Positions 19,636-30,760 of a DNA stretch of 64,000 bases are shown one piece after another. This DNA comes from Roseateles aquatilis. GTDB taxonomy: Bacteria > Pseudomonadota > Gammaproteobacteria > Burkholderiales > Burkholderiaceae_C. The DNA is taken from contig NZ_NIOF01000010.1 in the NCBI RefSeq assembly GCF_002205645.1, positions 62,001-126,000 of the forward strand, read 5' to 3'. The position numbers were made by a program, and so were the translations under genes. The notes under the pieces were generated by a model. It worked only from the letters and a program-made list of their open reading frames with translations, was not told the DNA's origin and did no database searches. How positions within the stretch are numbered: the first letter of the stretch is position 1; every line of letters starts with the position of its first letter.

Positions 19636-21282
19636 TCAGCCGAGCCTGCCCTTCACCACCATTTCCTCCGCCGCCCTCACCAGGCACATCGCCGCGGCGC
19701 CGGCGGCGAGGCCGGCGTGCCATTGGCGGTCCGTGAGCACGCCGCCGATGCCGACGACCGGCGCGCCGGCCATGCGTGACCACCAGCGCAACTGGGCCAG
19801 GCCCTGCGGCAGCCAGGGCATGTCCTTGGTGGTCGTCGGCCACAGCGGGCCGCAGGCGATGTAGTCGGGCGCCAGCGCGCGCGCACGGCACAGCTCCCAG
19901 AGGCTGTGGCTGGACAGGCCCAGCCGCACGCCGTGGCGCTCCCGGCGGTGCCGCAGTTCCTCCCGGTCCGCGCTGTTCAGCGCCGCCCAGTCCTCCTGCC
20001 CGAGGTGCAGCGCACGGGCACCCTCGTCGAGCGCCAGGCGCCAGTGGTCGTTGACCCACAGCGTCGCCGAGCGGCCGGCCATCGCGCGCACGGCCTCCCG
20101 GATCGCGGAGCGCAGATCACCGTGCTTGATCCGCAGTTGCACGTGCTCGAAATGGCCGCTCAGCGCCAAGGCTGAAACGCGCTCCGGCTCGGAGGTGATG
20201 GCATAGAGCCCGCGAGCGAACGATGCCGGACCGGCCGCGGTGGATGTGATCACGCGGCGCCAGCGGTCGAGCGTCGCGCGATCGGGGGCGGTCTCGTCAT
20301 CGAAGCCCATGACGGGCATGGCTCGCGGATCGTCGACGAAGCCGCGGTCCGGGCGGAGCGGACCGGCGCCGTCGCCGGCCGCATGGCCGTCGCGCAGCGC
20401 CGCCCAGGTCAGCATCTTGGCCAGGATCACCGCGTCCGGCACGGCGAAGCCGCGTGCCAGCGCGGCAGCGGCGGCCGTGGCGAAGGTGCAGCCGCTGCCG
20501 TGGTGATGCGGCGGTGTGCCGTCGTGGCCGGCCAGGCGCGGCAGGGCGATCCAGCCGGTGGCGAGCGGGCTGTCCAGCCAGTCCATCGACAGGCCCTCTG
20601 CCAGCGCCACGTCGTCGCCGCCGGTGATGCAGACGGCGTGCGCGCCCAGGCCGCGAAGCATCGCGGCCAATTCCGGGACGGGATGCTGCCCGGCCGCGAC
20701 GCCGAGCAGCCGCTCCGCCTCGCGCCGATTCGGCGTCAGCAGCGCGGCGCGAGGGACAAGCTGGTGGCGATAGGCGCCGAGCAAGGCGTCGTCGCAGAAT
20801 GCCACGCCGCCCGCGGGACCGCCGGCCGTGGCGCCGAGCACGGGATCGACCACCAGCGGCGTGTCGCCGCACTGCGCCAGCAACGCGTCCACCGCCGCGG
20901 CGCTCGCGAGCAAGCCGGTCTTGACGACACGCGGCGGCATGTCCTGACGCAGCGCGGACAGCTGCGCGCGGATCTGCGCGGCATCGAGCGGAAACACCGC
21001 CTGCACGCCCTTCGAGTGCTGCGCGGTCACCGCGGCCACGACCGGGCACAGATGCACGCCCATCGCCGCCGCCGCGCGGGTGTCGGCGCTCAAGCCCGCG
21101 CCGCCGCCGCTGTCGGTGCCGGCGACGCTCCAGATCACCGGCGGTTCCGGATCGGCCGTCCAGGGCCTCAGGACCGCCGCGTCCGGGTCGACGGGGCTGG
21201 CCCACGGGGAAGGCAGGCTCGGATGCGGCACCAGCGATCCCCGCATGCGTGACGGATCAGAGGCGCCGCGACGGTCGGTCAT
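19636..21282 (-). CDS. thiDE: Bifunctional hydroxymethylpyrimidine kinase / thiamine-phosphate synthase (ThiD-ThiE fusion)
   Basis: The 548-residue protein joins two thiamine enzymes. Residues about 48-310 are ThiD, which phosphorylates HMP and HMP-P: SVAGTDSGGGAG (52-63), ALLTPNRREAE, and GSGCTFA with catalytic C265. Residues about 355-548 are ThiE, which couples HMP-PP with the thiazole phosphate: YAITSE, WVNDHW, LGLSSHS, CGPLWPTTTKD (477-487) and VVGIGGV. The first 45 residues are a Pro-rich extension. The start at 21282 gives an ATGA overlap with thiG. It is the last gene of the thiamine operon and is predicted to be cytoplasmic. Confidence 0.93.
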   Translation of the reverse strand: MTDRRGASDPSRMRGSLVPHPSLPSPWASPVDPDAAVLRPWTADPEPPVIWSVAGTDSGGGAGLSADTRAAAAMGVHLCPVVAAVTAQHSKGVQAVFPLDAAQIRAQLSALRQDMPPRVVKTGLLASAAAVDALLAQCGDTPLVVDPVLGATAGGPAGGVAFCDDALLGAYRHQLVPRAALLTPNRREAERLLGVAAGQHPVPELAAMLRGLGAHAVCITGGDDVALAEGLSMDWLDSPLATGWIALPRLAGHDGTPPHHHGSGCTFATAAAAALARGFAVPDAVILAKMLTWAALRDGHAAGDGAGPLRPDRGFVDDPRAMPVMGFDDETAPDRATLDRWRRVITSTAAGPASFARGLYAITSEPERVSALALSGHFEHVQLRIKHGDLRSAIREAVRAMAGRSATLWVNDHWRLALDEGARALHLGQEDWAALNSADREELRHRRERHGVRLGLSSHSLWELCRARALAPDYIACGPLWPTTTKDMPWLPQGLAQLRWWSRMAGAPVVGIGGVLTDRQWHAGLAAGAAAMCLVRAAEEMVVKGRLG

Positions 21283-22103
21283 GCGTCCCCCAGCACGAAG
21301 GCGTGGCCACCGACCGGCGTGCTCGCCACCGCGAACGCCTGCGGCGCCATCAGCCCGGCGAGGAAGGCCTGCCGGCCGGCGCGCACCGCGTCGCGAAAGG
21401 CGCCCGCCATCGCGGCGGGATCGCCGGCCTGCGCGACCGCGCTGTTCAGCAGCACCGCGTCGAAGCCCAGCTCCATCGCCCGCGCCGCCTGCGACGGGGC
21501 GCCGAGGCCGGCGTCGATCACCAGCACCGTGTCGGGCAGCCGCTCGCGCAGCGTGCGCAGCCCATGCAGATTCAACAGCCCCTGGCCCGACCCGATCGGC
21601 GCGCCCCACGGCATCAGCAGCGGGCAGCCGGCGTCGAGCAGGCGGCGGCCGAGGATCAGATCCTCCGTGCAATACGGGAAGACGGTGAAGCCTTCGCGCG
21701 CGAGTTCGGTCGCGGCGGCGACCAGCTCGAACGGGTCGGGCTGCAGCGTGTGGTCGTCGCCGATCACTTCGAGCTTGATCCAGGCGGTGCCGTAGACCTC
21801 GCGCGCCATGTGGGCGAGTTGCACCGCCTCGCGGGCGCTGCGGCAACCGGCGGTGTTGGGCAGCAGCCGCGCATCCTGCGCGCGGCCGACGGCGAGTGCC
21901 TGCGCCAACGCGCCGTTGTCGCCGACCTGCAGCGTGCGCTTGAGGCCGACCGTCAGGACCTGCGACGACGACGCGCGGATGGCGTCGCACAAGACGGCTG
22001 GGCTGGGATAGCCGGCGGTGCCCAGGAAGAAGCGACTGTGGAAGCCGACCCCGTCGATGGTCAGCGGGTCCGCGTCCGCGCGCGGCGAGGCGGCGAGGGT
22101 CAT
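21279..22103 (-). CDS. thiG: Thiazole synthase
   Basis: ThiG condenses dehydroglycine, deoxyxylulose 5-phosphate and ThiS-thiocarboxylate into the thiamine thiazole phosphate. The 274-residue TIM-barrel protein has the Schiff-base lysine K110 in WIKLEVIGDD and the phosphate-binding end VLVIDAGLGAPSQA. The early stretch TAGYPSPAVLCDAIRASS departs somewhat from the common GTGKY form, but all catalytic positions I can identify are kept. It sits one base after thiS and overlaps thiDE by four bases. Confidence 0.93.
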   Translation of the reverse strand: MTLAASPRADADPLTIDGVGFHSRFFLGTAGYPSPAVLCDAIRASSSQVLTVGLKRTLQVGDNGALAQALAVGRAQDARLLPNTAGCRSAREAVQLAHMAREVYGTAWIKLEVIGDDHTLQPDPFELVAAATELAREGFTVFPYCTEDLILGRRLLDAGCPLLMPWGAPIGSGQGLLNLHGLRTLRERLPDTVLVIDAGLGAPSQAARAMELGFDAVLLNSAVAQAGDPAAMAGAFRDAVRAGRQAFLAGLMAPQAFAVASTPVGGHAFVLGDA

Positions 22104-22104
22104 G

Positions 22105-22323
22105 TCAGCCTCCGACGATGGGTTGGAAGAACAGCACCACGTCGCCGTCGTGCAGCGTCGTGGCCAGGCGGGCGTCGCGCGGCACGAAGCGGCCGTTGAG
22201 GGCGGTGGCGACGGCAGCGGGCTCGCGCCGCTCGCGGTGGAGCAGATGCGCGAGCGTGGCGCCGGCCGGCAAGGTGATCGAGCGATCGTCCAGGCGGACC
22301 GTGATCGAGGGCAAGGGAGTCAT
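22105..22323 (-). CDS. thiS: Sulfur carrier protein ThiS
   Basis: This 72-residue ubiquitin-like protein carries the sulfur for thiazole formation as a C-terminal thiocarboxylate. It ends in the required Gly-Gly (PIVGG), and its beta-grasp pattern (SITLPAGATLAHLL, GRFVPRD, DGDVVLFF) is typical. It overlaps thiO by four bases (ATGA). The activating ThiF is not in this window and must be encoded elsewhere. Confidence 0.93.
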   Translation of the reverse strand: MTPLPSITVRLDDRSITLPAGATLAHLLHRERREPAAVATALNGRFVPRDARLATTLHDGDVVLFFQPIVGG

Positions 22324-23408
22324 CGTGAGGTCTCCAGGGCGACGAACCCGGACGGGTCGTCGCGATGCGTCGAATGGGCGATGTCGTCGATGCGGGCCAA
22401 CGCCGCCTCGGCGAGCAGTCGCTCCACCAGCGCGGGCGCCAGCAGCCAGCCATGGCGGTACAGGCCGTTGAGCCGCAGCAGGCCGGGCTCGTGGTGGGTG
22501 AAGGGCAGGTTGTCTGGCATGGCGGGGCGCAGGTGCCGGTCCAGCCGCGTGATGCGGGCTTCGGACAGCGCCGGCAGCACGCTCTGCGCCGCCGCCATCA
22601 GCTCGACGGCGGAACGCAGCGAGACGGGGCTGCGGTCCTCGCTTTCGATCTCGCTGGCGCCGACGACGATCTCGTCCCGCGCCCGCGGCACGAGGTAGAC
22701 GCGATGGCGGGGATGCAGCAGCCGCACCGGTCGCCGCAGCCCGTGTGCGGGCAGCGACAGCGTGACGATCTCGCCCCGCACGCCGCGCAGCGGCAACGGC
22801 GGGCGGGCCCCGAGGCCGCGCGTGTCGATCGCCCAGTCGCCGGACCAATGGCCGCCGTCGCGAAAGTGCAGCGTGCCGGGCAGCACCTGGTCGATCGCGC
22901 GCGACCAATGCCATCGCGTGGCGCCGGCGCCCGCATGCAACGCGGCCATCGCGGGCAGCGGTGCGATCAGGCCCTCGCGCGGCAGTAGCCAGCCGCGCAG
23001 GCCGGGCGCCAGCATCGGCTCGTGCCGGCGCAGCGCGTCGACATCGAGCGCCTCGGCCCCCGGCATCCGCATCAACGAGCGCTGCGCCGCACCCAGATCG
23101 GCGCGATGCGACAGCAGCAGGCTGCCCTCGGCCTGCAACGGCACCGGGCGCGGCAACGCGGCGACGATCCCTGGCCACAGCGCGAGCGACCGCCAGCCCA
23201 GTGCCGCGATCTCGTCGCCGCCTTGCTCCTGCTCGGCGAGCGGGCTCAGCATGCCGGCCGCGCTGAACGCCGCGGCGTCCTGCGCGTCGAAGGCCGGATC
23301 GGGACCGGCGGCCGCGTCGAAGACGTCGACGCGATGACCGGCGCGCGCCAACGCCCAGGCGAAGAGCCGCCCGGCCAGGCCCGCTCCGGCGATGGCGATC
23401 GCGGCCAT
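22320..23408 (-). CDS. thiO: Glycine oxidase / FAD-dependent oxidoreductase ThiO
   Basis: ThiO oxidises glycine to the imine that ThiG uses in thiazole synthesis. The 362-residue flavoprotein begins with the FAD-binding Rossmann motif IAGAGLAGRLFAWALARAG. It ends with the D-amino-acid-oxidase-type region, including RHLRPAMPDNLPF and GLYRHGWLLAPA. It lies five bases after thiC and overlaps thiS by four. The context within the thiamine operon makes the ThiO assignment firm. Confidence 0.92.
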   Translation of the reverse strand: MAAIAIAGAGLAGRLFAWALARAGHRVDVFDAAAGPDPAFDAQDAAAFSAAGMLSPLAEQEQGGDEIAALGWRSLALWPGIVAALPRPVPLQAEGSLLLSHRADLGAAQRSLMRMPGAEALDVDALRRHEPMLAPGLRGWLLPREGLIAPLPAMAALHAGAGATRWHWSRAIDQVLPGTLHFRDGGHWSGDWAIDTRGLGARPPLPLRGVRGEIVTLSLPAHGLRRPVRLLHPRHRVYLVPRARDEIVVGASEIESEDRSPVSLRSAVELMAAAQSVLPALSEARITRLDRHLRPAMPDNLPFTHHEPGLLRLNGLYRHGWLLAPALVERLLAEAALARIDDIAHSTHRDDPSGFVALETSR

Positions 23409-23413
23409 CGTGC

Positions 23414-25690
<2,277 letters not shown>

Positions 25691-25695
25691 CGCGC

Positions 25696-25701
25696 AGTAT
25701 A
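25696..25701 (-). promoter_or_regulatory. Candidate -10 element of the thiC operon promoter
   Basis: TATACT on the minus strand lies six to eleven bases before the 5' end of the predicted riboswitch, the distance expected for a transcription start at the THI element. A convincing TTGACA-like -35 hexamer is not seen at 16-18 bases upstream. Confidence 0.5.
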
Positions 25702-25921
25702 GGCCGGGCGCGTTGTCGCGTGCCGTTCGTGACTTCTTCGACATCGTGCCGCGCCGCTCGCCGGTCCTCGGGCAAACCCCGAGGGAACGTCACGCGAGTG
25801 ACTTCTTACACTCCGGCGCTCACGCCGCGGTGCGATGAGCGGATCGAGCCATCCGCGCATCGTCCAACGAGAACAGCAATCTGGCATCAACAGGCGGCGT
25901 TGGCCTCGAGAGGGTGGAGTC

Positions 25922-26722
25922 ATGAGCAGTCGTAGTCCCTTGTCCGTCCGGCGGCGTGGCCTGGCCCTGTGCCAGGCGCTGGGTCTGGCCCTGGCCGCGA
26001 TGTCCGCGCAGGCGCAGACCGCTCCCGCGGGCGCGACCCCCGATCCCAAGGCGCCGCTGAGCGATGTCGATCGCGCCAAGCGCGATGCCGACAAGGTCTT
26101 CCAGTGGATCAAGTTCCACGCCGAGAAGGGCGAGGCGAAGAAGGCGGCCGAGAAACCGCACGAGGCGGCCAAGCCCGACGCGAAGGCCGCCGCCAGGACC
26201 GCGCCCGCGCCGGCCGCGGCCAGGCGCCAGGAACTCGACCCGGTCGCCGAGCGCGCCCTGGCCGCGCGCAATGCCGCCGCGGAGTCCGCCGCCGCGCCGT
26301 CGCAAGCCCAGGCCTCGACGCCGCCCCCAACCTCGCAGGCGGTCGCGGCCCAGGCGACGCAACCCGAGACGCCACCGCCCCAGGTCGTCGCGATGGCGGC
26401 GCCCAGCACCTCCGCCGCGGCCGGCAAGGCGCCACCCCCCGCGCCGGAGCCCGTCGCGCTGCCCGAGGAGGACGCGCCGCTGCGGCTGGTCCGCAAGGTC
26501 GATCCCGAGTACCCGCGCGCGGCGCTGGCGCAGCAGCGCAGCGGCTCGGTGATGGTGCGTTTCATGGTGAAGCCGGACGGCTCGGTCGATGCCGCCGAGG
26601 CGGTGCGAACGCCCGATCGCAAGCTGGGCGTCGCCGCGGTGAACGCCGTCAGGCAATGGCGCTTCGAGCCGATCGGCAAGCCGCGGCAGGTGAGCGTGGA
26701 GATCGGTTTCCAGGCCGAGTGA
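25922..26722 (+). CDS. Exported protein with a TonB C-terminal domain
   Basis: The 266-residue protein ends in a TonB-C/TonB-like fold (about 178-266) with VRKVDPEYPRAALAQQRSGSV, VKPDGSV and VRQWRFEPIG. The N-terminus looks like a cleavable signal peptide (about 12-32, cleavage after AQA), followed by a charged Lys/Glu segment and a long Ala/Pro linker. Classical TonB is anchored by an uncleaved helix, so this may be a periplasmic relative rather than an energy transducer. No exbB/exbD is adjacent. The start has GGTGGAG just upstream and the signal peptide follows at once. Confidence 0.75.
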   Translation: MSSRSPLSVRRRGLALCQALGLALAAMSAQAQTAPAGATPDPKAPLSDVDRAKRDADKVFQWIKFHAEKGEAKKAAEKPHEAAKPDAKAAARTAPAPAAARRQELDPVAERALAARNAAAESAAAPSQAQASTPPPTSQAVAAQATQPETPPPQVVAMAAPSTSAAAGKAPPPAPEPVALPEEDAPLRLVRKVDPEYPRAALAQQRSGSVMVRFMVKPDGSVDAAEAVRTPDRKLGVAAVNAVRQWRFEPIGKPRQVSVEIGFQAE

Positions 26723-26806
26723 CGCGGACGTGCGACGGCCGTCGTGTCGTCTGAACCAGGCGGCGTCGGGCGGAACTGAAGCGGCTTCCTCATTGCTGGA
26801 GCCGTC

Positions 26807-28108
26807 ATGCCGGAACTGATCACATCTCGAAACGCAGCGCCAGGATCAGCCACGCAGACCTGGGAGGCCACGCCCGACGCCGCTGTCTTGCAGGCGGGTT
26901 GGATCAGCATCGCCAAGTCGCAGAAGCACTTCTCGGATGAGGCGCCGACGACCGCGCCCGGTGGATTCGGGGGCAGGCCCGAGTTCGATGAGGCGCGGCG
27001 AGAGTTGTTCTGCACATTCCAGTGGCTGAAAACCTTGCTGCAGGGTGGCGGCGAAGTGGCCGTCGTGAGGGAGCGCGTTGCCGCGATGAGCGGTCTGTTG
27101 ACCGACTATTCGGGCCTTTGGACCGATGCCCGGAGCGAGCTGTACGGCCGAGGCAAGCGCGACCTTCTGAGCCTGTGCGAGGCGCTCGAACAAGATCCTC
27201 GGCCCAGCACGGTGGCTGCGGCTTGCCGCGAGTTGCGTCTGGCGTTCTGTGCCTCCGGTGGCCATGACGAGGTGTCGCCTGCGGACGCGATCACCGGCGC
27301 GCTCGGCCAGGTGTGTGCGGAGGGGGGCGAACGCAGGCGCCGCCGCCAGGCCGCTGAATCGTCCACCGTGTCCGCGGCGACCGTTGTCGCGGCCTCTGCT
27401 GCGTCTTCCGATGCTGGTGCGCCGGCCCGGTCTTGTCCGTCGTCCACCGCGCGCGCAGGGACGGTCCACCCGGCGTCTCATTGCGCCGCGACGCCGCTGT
27501 GGGAAACCGTCCAGCGTCTGGCCGTCGTGGCCCGGGGGCTTGGCCTGCGGCCGGACGCCGCGCTGGATGCCTTCCTGGCGCGCTGGCTGGGCCAGTCGCC
27601 GACGGGCGGCCAGGATGATCCGTTCGGCAATCTGCAACTCTTCGGGGTCGACGCGCTGGCTCGCCTGCTGGCTCGCGCGACGGCGCCTGGCGTGGCGCGG
27701 GACGACGCGCTGCGAGTACTGGGTCCGCTGATCGGCGGCTTGTCCAAGAAGACCGATCCGGCGGCCGAGATTCTGCGAGTGGAGCGCGACGAGCTTTTGC
27801 CCGCCCGGCAGACGCCCGCGGCGACGCAGTCCGCTCACCGCGCGCGAAGCCGCGTGATCGATGATGCCGTGCGCCTGAGCGGCGAGCCCCTGCTTCAGGA
27901 CCTGCCACCGGAGGATCGCGACGCATTGCTGCGGGCCGAGGCGATGGCCGTGAAGGACCGGTTGGGCATCGACTACGACGTGGGCGGCATCTCCGACGGC
28001 CCAGCCGCGTCGGGTCTTTTCGACACGTCGGCCGGCAACCTGCTCAAGCTGCTGAAGGCGTGCGATCAGGCGGCCGAGCGCGTTTACAGCCCGTACAGCG
28101 CCGCCTGA
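26807..28108 (+). CDS. Unrecognised 433-residue protein
   Basis: I do not recognise this protein. It has no signal peptide, membrane helix or catalytic motif. Residues 1-60 are Ser/Thr/Ala-rich and polar, and about 60-175 look helical (FQWLKTLLQGGGEVAVVRERV). An Arg run (176-180) leads into a Ser/Ala/Thr low-complexity linker (about 184-225). A second helical region (230-433) contains RLAVVARGLGLRPDAALDAFLARWLG and ends TSAGNLLKLLKACDQAAERV. Codon use looks less GC-biased than in neighbours such as thiC. A polar N-terminus followed by helical domains is compatible with a secreted effector, but no secretion genes are nearby. Its end overlaps the convergent LysR gene by 25 bases. Confidence 0.65.
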   Translation: MPELITSRNAAPGSATQTWEATPDAAVLQAGWISIAKSQKHFSDEAPTTAPGGFGGRPEFDEARRELFCTFQWLKTLLQGGGEVAVVRERVAAMSGLLTDYSGLWTDARSELYGRGKRDLLSLCEALEQDPRPSTVAAACRELRLAFCASGGHDEVSPADAITGALGQVCAEGGERRRRRQAAESSTVSAATVVAASAASSDAGAPARSCPSSTARAGTVHPASHCAATPLWETVQRLAVVARGLGLRPDAALDAFLARWLGQSPTGGQDDPFGNLQLFGVDALARLLARATAPGVARDDALRVLGPLIGGLSKKTDPAAEILRVERDELLPARQTPAATQSAHRARSRVIDDAVRLSGEPLLQDLPPEDRDALLRAEAMAVKDRLGIDYDVGGISDGPAASGLFDTSAGNLLKLLKACDQAAERVYSPYSAA

Positions 28109-29025
28109 TCCAGCGGTCCCAGTTCCGCGGCCATCGCGTCGATGAACAGCCGCGTGCGCAGCGGCATCAGCCGCCGCTCGGGAAACACCGCCCAGCAGGT
28201 CGCCGGCTCCGCGCACCAGTGAGGCAGCACGCGCAGCAACTCGCCGCGGTCGACGAACGCCTGCGCGTACTGGTTGCCGACCCAGGTGATGCCCAACCCC
28301 GCGTGCGCCATCTGCAGCAGCATGTCCGGTGCGTTGGCCAGAGTACGGCGTTCCGGCACGCCCACCCATTCCCGGCGCAGGTCGGCCTGGCCGTTCTCGA
28401 TGCCGAGCAGCCGCCACGGTAGCGGGTCGCCGCTGCGGCTCAGGATCATGAGGCCGTGCATGCTGATGAGGCCCTCCGGCAACTGTGGCTCGCCGTGGCG
28501 TTGCAGGTAGGCCGGCGACGCATACAACCCGCTGCTGAACATCGCCAGCCGCCGCGCGGCGAGCTGGCTGTCGGGCGGCAGTTGGCCCATGCGCACGGCG
28601 ACGTCGAAGCCCTCGGCGATCAGGTCGACGCGGCGCGGCGAGAGGTCCAGCTCCAGCTGCACCTCCGGATACTCGCTGACGAAACGGGTCAGCATCGGCG
28701 TCAGCATCTGGTGCGCGAAGTCCGCCGGCATCGATACCCGCAGCCGCCCGGTCGGCCGCTGCTGCCGATGCAGCGCCAGCGCCAGCGCGCCATCCACCTC
28801 GCCGGCCAGCACCCGCGCATGTTCCAGCACGCCCTGGCCGAACTCGGTCAGCGTCAGGCGCCGGGTGCTGCGCTGCAGGACCTTCTCGCCCAGGCGCTCC
28901 TCCAGCGCGGCGATCCGGCGCGACACGGTCGACTTGGGCAACTGCAGCCGCTCGGCCGCCCGGCTGAAGCTGCCGGACTCCATCACGCGGGCGAACACCA
29001 GCAGGTCGTCGGCATCGAGGCTCAT
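28084..29025 (-). CDS. LysR-family transcriptional regulator of the azoR-pirin pair
   Basis: The 313-residue regulator has an N-terminal winged helix-turn-helix (about 4-62, MESGSFSRAAERLQLPKSTVSRRIAALE) and a C-terminal periplasmic-binding-like effector domain (about 88-300). It is divergent from the azoreductase gene, with a perfect 24-bp palindrome between them, so it very probably controls that gene and itself. The start at 29025 was chosen because the HTH begins within a few residues. Related LysR proteins next to azoR and pirin respond to quinones or other electrophiles; the effector here is unknown. Confidence 0.9.
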   Translation of the reverse strand: MSLDADDLLVFARVMESGSFSRAAERLQLPKSTVSRRIAALEERLGEKVLQRSTRRLTLTEFGQGVLEHARVLAGEVDGALALALHRQQRPTGRLRVSMPADFAHQMLTPMLTRFVSEYPEVQLELDLSPRRVDLIAEGFDVAVRMGQLPPDSQLAARRLAMFSSGLYASPAYLQRHGEPQLPEGLISMHGLMILSRSGDPLPWRLLGIENGQADLRREWVGVPERRTLANAPDMLLQMAHAGLGITWVGNQYAQAFVDRGELLRVLPHWCAEPATCWAVFPERRLMPLRTRLFIDAMAAELGPLDQAALYGL

Positions 29026-29072
29026 TGCGGCATCTCCGGAAGGTGGTGTCGGCGTCGACAGGGGGTGATGCC

Positions 29073-29096
29073 GATTGTTCGTGAAATGGAACAATC
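29073..29096. promoter_or_regulatory. Perfect 24-bp palindromic operator candidate
   Basis: GATTGTTC (29073-29080) and GAACAATC (29089-29096) are perfect inverted arms around an 8-base spacer, between the divergent lysR and azoreductase genes. It contains the T-N11-A pattern expected of LysR-type sites and is AT-rich against a GC-rich background. Confidence 0.75.
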
Positions 29097-29200
29097 TTAT
29101 CCATAGCGGCGTCTTCCGGTGCGTCGAGCGGATCAATACAGTGAAGCCATTCCCCCACACCCCGGCTTCCACAAGCCACCACCGCCCGGAGAACCGCACC

Positions 29201-29827
29201 ATGAACATCCTCCAGATCAACTCCAGCGCCCGCCGCCTGCATGAAGGCCAGGGTTCCGTGTCGACCCTGCTGGCCAACGAGGTCGTGCAAGGCCTGATCG
29301 CCCGCAACCCGGGCGCCAGGAGCGTCGTGCACGACCTGGCGGCGCGTCCGCTGCCGCCGATGGACGAGGCGACGCTGGGCGCGCTGTTCACGCCGGCCGA
29401 TGCCCGCAGCCAGGCGCAAGCCGACCGCGTGGCCTTCAACGACCAGCTGATCGCCGAGCTGCAGGCCGCCGACGTGATCGTGCTGGCCGCGCCGATGATC
29501 AACTTCGGCGTGTCCTCGCAGCTGAAGAACTGGATCGACGCGGTGGCCCGCGCCGGCGTCACCTTCCGTTACGGCGCCGCCGGTCCGGAAGGCCTGGTCA
29601 CTGGCAAGAAGGTCATCGTGGTGAGCAGCCGCGGCGGCGTGCATCGCGGCCAGCCGACCGACAACATCGTGCCCTACCTGACCGTCACGCTGGGCTTCCT
29701 GGGCATGACCGACGTCGAGTTCGTCTACGCCGAGGGCCTGAACATGGGCGAGGAAGCCGTCGCCAAGGGCCTGGCCTCGGCCCGCGAGGAAATCGCCGCC
29801 GTGCTGGGCGAGGCGCAGGCCGCCTGA
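29201..29827 (+). CDS. azoR: FMN-dependent NADH-azoreductase
   Basis: This 208-residue flavodoxin-like enzyme reduces azo compounds and quinones with NADH and protects against thiol or quinone stress. The FMN-binding N-terminus is [23 protein letters not shown] (FMN phosphate loop about 6-20). The [18 protein letters not shown] block (about 99-116) and VVSSRGGVH (about 147-155) are typical. The gene is divergent from its likely LysR regulator and is followed 44 bases later by a pirin gene, a common pairing. The start at 29201 fits the conserved MNILQI opening. Confidence 0.93.
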   Translation: MNILQINSSARRLHEGQGSVSTLLANEVVQGLIARNPGARSVVHDLAARPLPPMDEATLGALFTPADARSQAQADRVAFNDQLIAELQAADVIVLAAPMINFGVSSQLKNWIDAVARAGVTFRYGAAGPEGLVTGKKVIVVSSRGGVHRGQPTDNIVPYLTVTLGFLGMTDVEFVYAEGLNMGEEAVAKGLASAREEIAAVLGEAQAA

Positions 29828-29871
29828 CCCTTCGTCCCCTTCAATCGCGTCCCCCAGGAAAGGAATCCATC

Positions 29872-30744
29872 ATGACCGCCGCCACCCTTGTCCCCACGAT
29901 CGAGACGCCCCGCCAGGTCGAGCGCCTGGTCCAGGGTACGGCCACGAGCGACGGCGCCGGCGTGAAGCTGACGCGCGTGCTGACGCACGACCTGCAGCGC
30001 CGGCTGGATCCTTTCCTGATGCTGGACGCGTTCGGCACGGACAATGCCGACGACTACATCGCCGGCTTCCCCGATCACCCGCATCGCGGCTTCGAGACTG
30101 TGACCTACATGCTCGACGGCCGCATGCGCCATCGCGACTCCGCCGGCAACGAGGGCCTGCTGGGCCCGGGCGGCGTGCAGTGGATGACCGCCGGCCGCGG
30201 CGTGATCCATTCCGAGCTGCCCGAGCAGCAGGAGGGCCGCATGGAAGGCTTCCAGCTGTGGCTCAACCTGCCCGGCCGCGACAAGATGCGCGACCCTTGG
30301 TACCGCGACATCCCGAGCGCCGAGATCCCGGAGCTGACGCTGCCCGGCGCGACCGTGCGCGTGATCGCCGGCGAGAGCCACGGCGTGAGCGGCGCCGTGC
30401 GGCGCGAGGTCACGCAGCCGACCTACCTAGACATCCGCCTCGAACCCGGCGCGTCCTTCGAGCAGGCGCTGCCCGCGTCGCACAACGCGTTCGTCTACGT
30501 CTATCGCGGCGCGCTGCGTTTCGACACCGGCTGCCGCGTGCCGACGGGCCGCATGGCGATCCTGGCCAACACCCCGGGCTCGGACGGCGTGCGCTTGCAG
30601 GCGGCCGAGGAGGGCGCCCGCGTCGTCCTGATCGCCGGTCAGCCGCTGGGCGAGCCGATCGCGCAGTACGGCCCGTTCGTGATGAACACCGAGGGCGAGC
30701 TGCTGCAGGCGGTGCGGGACTTCCAGGCCGGCAAGTTCGCCTGA
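29872..30744 (+). CDS. Pirin family protein (first copy)
   Basis: The 290-residue bicupin protein carries the pirin metal ligands H69, H71, H113 and E115 (DHPHRGFET and GVIHSELP), so iron binding is expected. Bacterial pirins include quercetin dioxygenases and redox-sensing regulators; which applies here is not shown by the sequence. A purine-rich AGGAAAGG lies about eight bases before the start. It is probably co-transcribed with azoR under the LysR regulator. A second pirin is encoded at 34262-35212. Confidence 0.92.
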   Translation: MTAATLVPTIETPRQVERLVQGTATSDGAGVKLTRVLTHDLQRRLDPFLMLDAFGTDNADDYIAGFPDHPHRGFETVTYMLDGRMRHRDSAGNEGLLGPGGVQWMTAGRGVIHSELPEQQEGRMEGFQLWLNLPGRDKMRDPWYRDIPSAEIPELTLPGATVRVIAGESHGVSGAVRREVTQPTYLDIRLEPGASFEQALPASHNAFVYVYRGALRFDTGCRVPTGRMAILANTPGSDGVRLQAAEEGARVVLIAGQPLGEPIAQYGPFVMNTEGELLQAVRDFQAGKFA

Positions 30745-30760
30745 ACGCGTCGCGGGAGCT

